Of a stretch of DNA of 5,179 bases, positions 1 through 5,179 are shown piece by piece (positions within the stretch are counted from its first letter, which is position 1; every line of letters begins with the position of its first letter). The position numbers and the translations under genes are program-made. This DNA is from Sulfurimonas sp. GTDB lineage: Bacteria; Campylobacterota; Campylobacteria; Campylobacterales; Sulfurimonadaceae. The notes beneath the pieces are model-generated. The model was given only the letters and a program-made list of their open reading frames with translations, did not search any database and was not told the DNA's origin. The stretch is from assembly GCA_026987995.1 (NCBI GenBank), contig JALSMC010000009.1:1-5179 (forward strand), read 5' to 3'.

Positions 1-51
1 CTCTCTGCTCAACCCCCTAAGATGATTACCCCCGGAGTAAGTACAAAGTAA
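1..51 (+). CDS. C-terminal end of an unidentified protein (partial, runs off left edge)
   Basis: Frame 1 is open from the first base to a TAA at 49-51 and encodes LSAQPPKMITPGVSTK. The other two forward frames are closed by stops at 18-20 and 23-25. The stop shares its last A with the ATG of the following TolC-type gene (TAATG), the usual sign of translationally coupled genes in one operon, and this is the main reason to believe the reading frame. Sixteen residues are too few to name the protein. TolC-family genes are often preceded by a periplasmic adaptor or an inner-membrane pump gene, so such a role is possible, but nothing in the visible residues shows it. Confidence 0.6.
   Translation, partial: LSAQPPKMITPGVSTK
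34..37 (+). promoter_or_regulatory. Possible ribosome binding site of the TolC-type gene
   Basis: GGAG lies 13 bases before the ATG at 51, longer than the usual 5-9 bases. It may assist initiation, but the TAATG overlap makes re-initiation by ribosomes finishing the upstream gene at least as likely. Confidence 0.4.
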
Positions 52-1406
52 TGTTAAAGATATTTTCTCTTATGCTTTCACCCCTACTTCTCTTTTCCCA
101 AACACTCTTCACTCAAGAGACTATACAAGAGTACTTAAATGAGAGTAACCCTTACTACTATGCCAGCATTGCAAAAGAAGCAGTAAGTAGGGAAAAAGAA
201 AATGTTTTTCAGTCTGCGTTTGATACACAGTTTAACATGAAGTATGATACTAAACGCTACCCAACTACTGAGGGAGATTATAGGCAAGTAGACCTCACTA
301 AAGCTATTGGTAATGGTATGGAGTTTAGTGTGGCTTACCGTGATGCACAAGGTACACAAGAGTATAACAACATCAAAACGGGTGAAGAGGGAGAAATTTA
401 CACAAGTGTAAATATACCTGTACTTTCTCTCATTAATAACACAAGCAAAAATGAGTTAGATTTACAAGTAGCACAACTCAAAACTAAAGAGTTATCACAA
501 GGAAGTAAAAAAAAGATTTTAAAACTCTATTTTATTACTTCAAAAATCTACTTTGAATTACTCTTCAACAGAGGTGTTTATCTAACAGAAAAAGATTTAC
601 TCAATAAAGCAGAACTAAACTATGACTTTATCGCTAAAGAAGTAAGAGGTGGAAAACGTGCAAAAATAGCCCTTATAGATGTGAAAAGCCAGATAATAAA
701 TAGAAAACAACGGCTTCTTAGTGCAAAAAACCGATACCAAAACTTAGAAAACACTTTTTTAAAGTATCTCAACATCTCAAAAGAGACTTTTTATAAACAA
801 TATACTCTTCCTAGTATAAAAATTGAAGAAGGCAAAGATAAAGAGTTATATGTTGGTGCGCAAGAGATAGCTTTAAAAAATCGTCCTGAGTTTCAAGAGA
901 TAGAGTACTTACTAGATAAGGTAGACCTACAATCACAATACAATGATATATCAAAGTACCCAAAGTTTGATATCAGGCTCAATGGTGTGTATGATCTAGC
1001 ATATAAAGAGAATGGGTATAAAGTCGCTATGGCTTTTAACTTTCCTCTAGAGAGAAGTGACTACAAAGGAAAAGATGAGAGTTATAAAAAAGAGAAGATT
1101 TTACTTCAGAACTCTAAACTTACTATTAAAAATGACATTCAAGTAAATATTAAAAATATCATACAAAAAGCATCCCTGCAAAAGCAAAATATTCAGCTAG
1201 CTGATGAAGAGATATCTTTAGTAGAACAGTTAGAGAGTGCTGAGAGAAGAAGATATCAAGAAGGTCTAAGTTCTTTACTCTTTGTCAATCAACGCGAGAT
1301 TTTAAGCCTCAAAGCACAACAAAAACTTCTGCACTACTACTTTGAGCTTCAGTTACTGCACCTTCAGTTAAAGTATGAACTAGGCATACTTTTACAAAAG
1401 AGCTAA
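51..1406 (+). CDS. TolC-family outer-membrane efflux protein
   Basis: A 451-residue protein of the usual size for the TolC/OEP family, whose trimers form an outer-membrane barrel joined to a periplasmic helical tunnel and serve RND, ABC or MFS exporters. The N-terminus has a basic residue and a hydrophobic run (about residues 3-16), so a signal peptide is likely; no lipobox cysteine is seen. Two homologous halves are visible. Residues about 80-125 are strand-like (ending NIPVLSL) and are followed by long helices about 135-245. A second strand-rich section (about 296-334, with YPKF at 303-306 and AFNFPL at 328-333) is followed by helices about 340-450. NRPE (277-280), a short RRRYQEG segment (399-405), SSLLFVNQRE (407-416) and the ending LKYELGILL are typical of family C-termini. 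The ATG overlaps the previous stop; a GGAG 13 bases upstream is rather distant, so coupled re-initiation is plausible. The export substrate cannot be read from this protein. Confidence 0.9.
   Translation: MLKIFSLMLSPLLLFSQTLFTQETIQEYLNESNPYYYASIAKEAVSREKENVFQSAFDTQFNMKYDTKRYPTTEGDYRQVDLTKAIGNGMEFSVAYRDAQGTQEYNNIKTGEEGEIYTSVNIPVLSLINNTSKNELDLQVAQLKTKELSQGSKKKILKLYFITSKIYFELLFNRGVYLTEKDLLNKAELNYDFIAKEVRGGKRAKIALIDVKSQIINRKQRLLSAKNRYQNLENTFLKYLNISKETFYKQYTLPSIKIEEGKDKELYVGAQEIALKNRPEFQEIEYLLDKVDLQSQYNDISKYPKFDIRLNGVYDLAYKENGYKVAMAFNFPLERSDYKGKDESYKKEKILLQNSKLTIKNDIQVNIKNIIQKASLQKQNIQLADEEISLVEQLESAERRRYQEGLSSLLFVNQREILSLKAQQKLLHYYFELQLLHLQLKYELGILLQKS
1403..1406. other. Overlapping stop codons of two convergent genes
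   Basis: The + strand bases CTAA contain both the TAA stop of the TolC-type gene (1404-1406) and, on the minus strand, the TAG stop of nspC (1405-1403). There is therefore no intergenic space between the two operons. No inverted repeat with a T-run is apparent on either side, so transcripts may read into each other's 3' ends. Confidence 0.9.
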
Positions 1407-2542
1407 CTTAACCTGCGTTTATACTCATCATAACCAAACTCTTTGACTACTTCGATACTACCATCAAGTCGTTTCACAACTAATGATGGAAGTTTTATGC
1501 CATTAAAAGTAGTGTTTTTAACAAAAGTATAATGCACCTGATCTTCAAAAATAATCTTATCTCCAACTTCAAGTGCTACATCAAAAGAGTAGTCACCCAT
1601 AATGTCACCAGCAAGACAAGTGTTACCACCTAAACGATAGGTATACTTTTTTTCTCCTGCAACTCCAGCACCTCTTACTTCTGCACGATAAGGCATCGAG
1701 AGTGTGTCTGGCATATGTGCTTCTGCTGAAGTATCTAAGATGGCGATATTCATTCCATTATGAAATACATCTAAAACAGTAGATACTAAATAGCCACTTT
1801 CCCAGCCAACAGCTTCACCTGGTTCAAGATAGACATCTATTTGGTATTTCAAACGAAACTCTTTGATAATACAAACTAATTTATCAATATCATAATCTTT
1901 TTTCGTGATGTGATGTCCACCACCAAAATTAATATATTTTAAATTTTTAAAATATTTACTAAAATCTCTTTCAAACGCGATTAAAACCTCTTCTAGTGCA
2001 TCTACATTTTGTTCACACAAGGCATGGAAGTTAAGTCCATCTACCCTATTTAAGGTACTTTCATCTATATTTTTAAGTGTAGTACCTAAGCGCGAGTAGA
2101 GTCCACAAGGGTTATATATGTCTTTTGGAGAGGCTGAAACTTCAGGATTTATTCGTAAGGAAACATGAATATTAGGATTAATTTCTTTGGTTTTTAAAAG
2201 AAATCTATCTAATTGATGTGGTGAATTAAAAACTATGTGGTTTGATAGTTTTACTATCTCTTTTAGGTCTGATTCTTTAAACGCTGGAGAGTAAGTGTGT
2301 ATCTCTGCTTCACTATTGTACTTTAAAAATTCTTCTTTAGCAAGACGAGCTTCGTGCAGTCCACTTGCACAACATCCATCCAAATACTTAGATACTAAAG
2401 CAAATGTAGAAAACATAGCAAAACCTTTGAGTGCTACAATTATCTTAGCACCACTGCGTTTTTGTACATCTGCAAGTATTTTTAAATTATTTTCAAGTAA
2501 TGTTTCATCACAAAGATAATAGGGAGTTTCTATATTAGTCAT
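1403..2542 (-). CDS. nspC: Carboxynorspermidine/carboxyspermidine decarboxylase
   Basis: A PLP-dependent decarboxylase of the alanine-racemase/ornithine-decarboxylase fold (group IV) that releases CO2 from carboxynorspermidine or carboxyspermidine to give norspermidine or spermidine in the cytoplasm. With the chosen start it is 379 residues, the usual family length. Visible motifs: ALKGFA with the presumed Schiff-base lysine K39; LNFHALCEQN (170-179); the glycine loop FGGGHH (206-211) for PLP phosphate; LEPGEAVGW (239-247); DTSAEAHMPD (270-279), strongly typical of NspC; and TCLAGDIMGDY (308-318) holding the C-terminal Cys/Asp of the active site. A start 45 bases further upstream is possible, but its 15 extra residues would lie inside the HDOD gene, and homologous sequence begins at MTNIETPYYLCDE. 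The chosen ATG lies 2 bases after the HDOD stop. Only a weak AAAGAA precedes it by 12 bases, suggesting translation by coupling. Whether the product is spermidine or norspermidine is not decidable here. Confidence 0.95.
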   Translation of the reverse strand: MTNIETPYYLCDETLLENNLKILADVQKRSGAKIIVALKGFAMFSTFALVSKYLDGCCASGLHEARLAKEEFLKYNSEAEIHTYSPAFKESDLKEIVKLSNHIVFNSPHQLDRFLLKTKEINPNIHVSLRINPEVSASPKDIYNPCGLYSRLGTTLKNIDESTLNRVDGLNFHALCEQNVDALEEVLIAFERDFSKYFKNLKYINFGGGHHITKKDYDIDKLVCIIKEFRLKYQIDVYLEPGEAVGWESGYLVSTVLDVFHNGMNIAILDTSAEAHMPDTLSMPYRAEVRGAGVAGEKKYTYRLGGNTCLAGDIMGDYSFDVALEVGDKIIFEDQVHYTFVKNTTFNGIKLPSLVVKRLDGSIEVVKEFGYDEYKRRLS

Positions 2543-2544
2543 TA

Positions 2545-3378
2545 CTATGATTTGTTCTTTATATATATCTCTTTGAGTCCGATGCAAATACTTTTAAAAC
2601 GCAGAACATCTAAGCCCATACTTAAAACTATATCAGCTGCATCATTAATTGATTCCTCTGTAAAAATATCTGTCACATTTACTGCAGTTCGAACTACATC
2701 AAGAGCATCTATGTAATTATCTTGTTTTGATGCACCGTCATGTTCAAAATCTAAACCTTTAAGAGTATCAACATAAAGTGTATCTAAATGCCAGTGCTCA
2801 AACAAAAGTCCACTCACATAGTATGATGATGTACCAAAAATATTATTTTCATATTCTGATATATTTGATGCTTTTTTTAAACCACTTATAAACTCTTTAA
2901 TACTACTACTGTGTACCACTTCTTGTGCAACAACTAATTTACCAGACTCCATAATCAAAGCAAGAGGAGCTAAAAACTGTGCATCTTTTAAGTTTATTTT
3001 TGCATACCATTGACTCATAAGAGCACTCTGCATATGACATATATCATTAAACTTATTATTAGAAAGCCCATATGGACGTAAGTTTGCTATTATTAATGAC
3101 TCTATAGAGTAGCGAACAACTAAGCCATACACTGTTTGTGTACCAAATAGAGTAACAGCCTGCGAGATAGAATTAATTTGCTTAGAAAAACCGTACAGAG
3201 GAGAGTTTATCATCTTAAGTATGTTAACAGTCAATGCTGCATCAGTCTCAATAGCTTTAACTAATTTTGCTATATTCACATTCTCAGCACCGTCTTCATA
3301 GAGGCCTCTTACAATTTGTGTTGTATCTGAGAGAGGAGCTAATGCTTCTATGTTGTTTACAATACTTCTAAAGTTCAT
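2545..3378 (-). CDS. HDOD-domain protein (signalling/regulatory)
   Basis: A 277-residue protein with a single HDOD domain covering about residues 8-205, plus a helical C-terminal tail of about 70 residues. Family marks: an N-terminal APLSDTT segment, the helix LVKAIETDAALTVNILKMINSPLYGF (around residues 39-64, with the near-invariant NSP.YGF), the following INSISQAVTLFGTQTV (68-83), a degenerate FLAPLALIMESGK segment (135-147), and FGTSSYYVSGLLFEHW (181-196). The histidines and aspartates that bind metal in true HD/HD-GYP phosphodiesterases are absent, as is usual for HDOD, so an enzymatic role is unlikely. HDOD proteins are known from signalling, motility and stress contexts, often near cyclic-di-GMP proteins, but specific roles vary. 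There is no receiver, GGDEF or EAL domain and no membrane segment. The gene starts 1 base after the dehydrogenase stop, with AGAGG 6 bases before the ATG, and ends 2 bases before nspC, so it is probably co-expressed with polyamine synthesis. The partner or ligand is unknown. Confidence 0.88.
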   Translation of the reverse strand: MNFRSIVNNIEALAPLSDTTQIVRGLYEDGAENVNIAKLVKAIETDAALTVNILKMINSPLYGFSKQINSISQAVTLFGTQTVYGLVVRYSIESLIIANLRPYGLSNNKFNDICHMQSALMSQWYAKINLKDAQFLAPLALIMESGKLVVAQEVVHSSSIKEFISGLKKASNISEYENNIFGTSSYYVSGLLFEHWHLDTLYVDTLKGLDFEHDGASKQDNYIDALDVVRTAVNVTDIFTEESINDAADIVLSMGLDVLRFKSICIGLKEIYIKNKS

Positions 3379-3379
3379 C

Positions 3380-4579
3380 TTAAACCTCTAGCTCTTTTAC
3401 TTTCCAAGGTAGACCTTGTTTGCCTAACTCTTCCATAAATGGATCAGGATCAAACTCTTCCATATTAAAGACACCCGTACCATTCCATTCGCCTTCTAGC
3501 ATAAGTTTTGCACCTATCATCGCAGGAACACCTGTAGTATATGATATGGCTTGAGAGTTTACCTCTTTATAACATTTTTGATGATCACTTACTTGGTAGA
3601 TATAGATTCGCTTGCGTTTACCATTTTTCATACCTGTAACAACAACACCAATATTTGTTTTGCCTTTTGTTTTTTTACCCAAAGTAGATGGATCGGGCAG
3701 AAGAGTTTTTAGCAACTCAATAGGAATTATTTTTTGTCCCTTATGCTCTATCTCTTTTATGCCAAGCATTCCTACATTTTGAAGAACATGCATATGGTCT
3801 AGGTAAGTTTTTGTAAAAGTCATATAAAACTTTATCTGCTTGAGACCTTTAATGTTTTTTATCAGTGACTCCATCTCTTCATGATACATCAAATAAGAGT
3901 CGCGTTTACCTATCTCAGGATAATCCCATACTTTTTTGAGTTGTAGTGGTTCTGTTTCAAACCAACGTCCACCATCCCAGTATCTACCCTTTGCAGAAAC
4001 CTCACGAAGATTTATCTCTGGGTTAAAATTTGTTGCAAAAATATAACCATTATTTCCATCATTACAGTCATAAATGTCTATGGTGTCAATGGTGTCAAAG
4101 TAATGTTTTTGCGCAAATGCACAAAAAACATTCGTAACACCAGGGTCAAAACCACTTCCAAGAAGCCCCATGACACCAGCTTCTTTAAATGCCTCGTCTC
4201 TTTCCCACTGTAACTTGTACTCGAACTTAGCCTCATCTGGATGCTCATAGTTTGCAGTATCAAGATATGGGGTTTTTGTAGCGATACAAGCATCCATAAT
4301 TGTTAAGTCTTGATAAGGAAGTGCTACATTTATAACTATGTCAGCCCCTATTTTTTCTATGAGTGTTACTATATCTTCTGTGATGTCAGCATCAAGCTGT
4401 GTGACAAATATCTCTGCTTCAGGCAGCTCTTTTTTTATCTTTACACAAGACTCTATGTTTCGACTTGCTAGTACTATACGACCAAAAGTTTTTGCATTTT
4501 GTACACATTTGTGTACTACAACACGACCTACTCCACCTGCACCAATTATTAAAGTTGTTTTTGTTTTATCGTTTATCAT
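3380..4579 (-). CDS. Carboxynorspermidine/carboxyspermidine dehydrogenase (synthase), saccharopine dehydrogenase family
   Basis: A 399-residue NAD(P)H-dependent oxidoreductase that, by family knowledge, condenses L-aspartate semialdehyde with putrescine or 1,3-diaminopropane and reduces the imine to carboxyspermidine or carboxynorspermidine. The neighbouring NspC then decarboxylates this product. Length matches the bacterial CANSDH/CASDH group. Visible features: an N-terminal Rossmann dinucleotide loop GAGGVG (13-18), the second-strand end ASRN (38-41), INVALPYQDLTIMDAC (83-98) and YLDTANYE (105-112) closing the nucleotide domain, GSGFDPGVTNVF (141-152) typical of the family, the substrate-domain segment MYHEEMESL (231-239), and SYTTGVPAMIGAKL (346-359) near the C-terminus. 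Annotation pipelines often call this family LYS1 or saccharopine dehydrogenase; lysine metabolism is unlikely given the nspC partner two genes downstream. Its ATG overlaps the preceding stop by one base (TAATG), and AGGTGAG sits 8 bases upstream inside the previous gene. Residues 162-167 carry a DTIDTI duplication. Confidence 0.93.
   Translation of the reverse strand: MINDKTKTTLIIGAGGVGRVVVHKCVQNAKTFGRIVLASRNIESCVKIKKELPEAEIFVTQLDADITEDIVTLIEKIGADIVINVALPYQDLTIMDACIATKTPYLDTANYEHPDEAKFEYKLQWERDEAFKEAGVMGLLGSGFDPGVTNVFCAFAQKHYFDTIDTIDIYDCNDGNNGYIFATNFNPEINLREVSAKGRYWDGGRWFETEPLQLKKVWDYPEIGKRDSYLMYHEEMESLIKNIKGLKQIKFYMTFTKTYLDHMHVLQNVGMLGIKEIEHKGQKIIPIELLKTLLPDPSTLGKKTKGKTNIGVVVTGMKNGKRKRIYIYQVSDHQKCYKEVNSQAISYTTGVPAMIGAKLMLEGEWNGTGVFNMEEFDPDPFMEELGKQGLPWKVKELEV
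3385..3389 (-). promoter_or_regulatory. Ribosome binding site of the HDOD gene
   Basis: The minus strand reads AGAGG, 6 bases before the ATG at 3378-3376, inside the last codons of the dehydrogenase gene. It supports the HDOD start and independent ribosome loading in addition to coupling. Confidence 0.65.
4081..4098 (-). repeat. Two-copy 9-base tandem repeat inside the dehydrogenase gene
   Basis: The + strand carries TGGTGTCAA twice in direct succession. On the coding strand this encodes consecutive Asp-Thr-Ile units (residues 162-167, followed by another ID). Being a multiple of three it keeps the frame, and is best explained as a small in-frame duplication on a surface strand. Confidence 0.7.
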
Positions 4580-5179
4580 TAAAATTTCTCACCTAAATAT
4601 AAATATCCACTTGTTTCTCCCTCAATCGAACTACCAAACGCGAGGTACAAAGGACCAAGTAATGTATCCGCTGCTATATAAATTGTAGCAGATTTTTTCA
4701 TCATTTCATAGTTTACACTATCTCCTCCATCCCAAGTATTGCCCATTTCTAAAGAAAACCCTGCATATAAAGGGGCATTAAGTGTTCCAAAGAATCCACC
4801 ATCTTTTATCTCATAAGCATATCTTACAAATGCTAATGCCATATTATCTCCATTAAAAGAGTATGGAGCATATCCTGAAAGATTGAAAAGTCCCCCTAAA
4901 GTATAGGTTCCTGCTAGTCTTGCGACATCATCAGGTTTATATGTATTTCCATACTTTGCTCGAAAAACAATACTATTTGAGTAAAATGAAAATGGTTTTT
5001 CAACATCTAAATATATCTGCTCATAATCATAATCACTTCCCCAGTCTTTCATCTCTTTTGTCCATTTTATTTCACCACGCATACCAACTTTTGGAAAATT
5101 GACATTATCTAAGTCATCAATTTTAATATGTGCATATATTGGATATGCAGAATAATTTTCATTAAATGAGAAAGAATCC
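4579..5179 (-). CDS. Outer-membrane beta-barrel C-terminus, probably of a patatin-like phospholipase (partial, 5' end outside window)
   Basis: The frame is open from the right edge to TAA at 4581-4579, giving about 199 C-terminal residues. An internal ATG (5082-5080) is not the real start because the frame continues upstream (SFSFNENYSAYPIYAHIKID and on). The sequence alternates hydrophobic and polar residues as in beta-barrel strands, and ends with GYLYLGEKF and a terminal phenylalanine as outer-membrane barrels recognised by the BAM machinery do. LGGLFNLSGY (fragment residues 94-103) and LLGPLYLAFG (173-182) resemble the barrel of PlpD-like proteins, in which an N-terminal patatin lipase (GXSXG serine, DG aspartate) is joined through a POTRA-like segment to an Omp85-type barrel. 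The catalytic part is not in the window, so the lipase assignment is inferred; a BamA/TamA-like protein is the main alternative. It is the most upstream visible gene of the minus-strand cluster and overlaps the dehydrogenase start by one base. Confidence 0.78.
   Translation of the reverse strand, partial: DSFSFNENYSAYPIYAHIKIDDLDNVNFPKVGMRGEIKWTKEMKDWGSDYDYEQIYLDVEKPFSFYSNSIVFRAKYGNTYKPDDVARLAGTYTLGGLFNLSGYAPYSFNGDNMALAFVRYAYEIKDGGFFGTLNAPLYAGFSLEMGNTWDGGDSVNYEMMKKSATIYIAADTLLGPLYLAFGSSIEGETSGYLYLGEKF
4588..4594 (-). promoter_or_regulatory. Ribosome binding site of the dehydrogenase gene
   Basis: The minus strand reads AGGTGAG, 8 bases before the ATG at 4579-4577. It lies within the final codons (LGEKF) of the outer-membrane protein gene and supports the chosen start. 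It is the strongest Shine-Dalgarno match in the window. Confidence 0.75.

Noticed and set aside
135..359. Minus-strand open frame of 74 codons within the TolC-type gene
   Set aside because: Antisense shadow of the N-terminal part of a convincing TolC-family gene; its cysteine-rich translation resembles no known family.
1921..1965. Very AT-rich stretch with TTTAAA/AAATTT palindromes as a regulatory or origin-like site
   Set aside because: Fully explained by lysine/tyrosine/asparagine/isoleucine codons just before the GGGHH motif of nspC.
2295..2519. Forward-strand open frame of 74 codons opposite nspC
   Set aside because: Lies wholly antisense to the conserved PLP-lysine region of nspC, with no recognisable domain or ribosome binding site.
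2556..2600. TATATATAT run at 2560-2568 upstream of nspC as an internal promoter -10 box
   Set aside because: It lies within HDOD codons (KEIYIK) in an AT-rich genome. The only -35-like match (TTGCAT) is poor, so there is no sequence basis beyond base composition.
4078..4293. Second minus-strand frame of 71 codons inside the dehydrogenase
   Set aside because: Out-of-frame reading of the dehydrogenase, including its GSGFDPG region; no independent evidence.
4338..4688. Forward-strand open frame of 116 codons
   Set aside because: Antisense shadow of the dehydrogenase and barrel genes. Its serine/threonine/isoleucine-rich translation has no family features, and the minus-strand genes are clearly real.
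4579..5082. Barrel gene treated as a complete 167-residue protein starting at 5082
   Set aside because: The frame remains open upstream to the window edge with barrel-like sequence, and there is no Shine-Dalgarno before this ATG, so it is an internal methionine.

Overview
This AT-rich window is almost entirely coding and most resembles a free-living member of the Campylobacterota (Sulfurimonas/Sulfurovum/Arcobacter-like). That placement is inferred from base composition, the lysine/isoleucine-rich proteins, tightly packed genes, and a carboxyspermidine-type polyamine pathway next to an HDOD protein. No marker gene fixes the genus.

Layout: on the + strand, bases 1-51 are the last 16 codons of an unidentified gene. 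It shares one base (TAATG) with a complete TolC-type outer-membrane efflux protein gene (51-1406). The TolC gene meets, tail to tail with a 4-base overlap of stop codons, a minus-strand cluster that fills the rest of the window. In transcription order (right to left) that cluster holds: the C-terminal part of an outer-membrane beta-barrel protein, probably a patatin-like phospholipase (runs off the right edge, ends 4579); a saccharopine-dehydrogenase-family carboxy(nor)spermidine dehydrogenase (4579-3380); an HDOD-domain protein (3378-2545); and carboxynorspermidine decarboxylase nspC (2542-1403). Minus-strand junctions are a 1-base overlap, a 1-base gap and a 2-base gap, so the four genes are very probably one translationally coupled operon whose promoter lies outside the window.

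Function: the dehydrogenase and NspC carry out two successive steps. Reductive condensation of aspartate semialdehyde with a diamine gives a carboxylated triamine, and PLP-dependent decarboxylation then gives spermidine or norspermidine. This replaces the SpeD/SpeE route. The HDOD gene lies exactly between the two enzymes, and the upstream partner is an outer-membrane protein. The combination could be chance packing or a link between polyamine supply, signalling and the envelope; this arrangement is the most interesting feature of the window. The left-hand TolC gene probably belongs to a separate export operon.

There is no intergenic stretch longer than 2 bases. I see no RNA genes, mobile elements, CRISPR, attachment sites, origin or convincing terminator.
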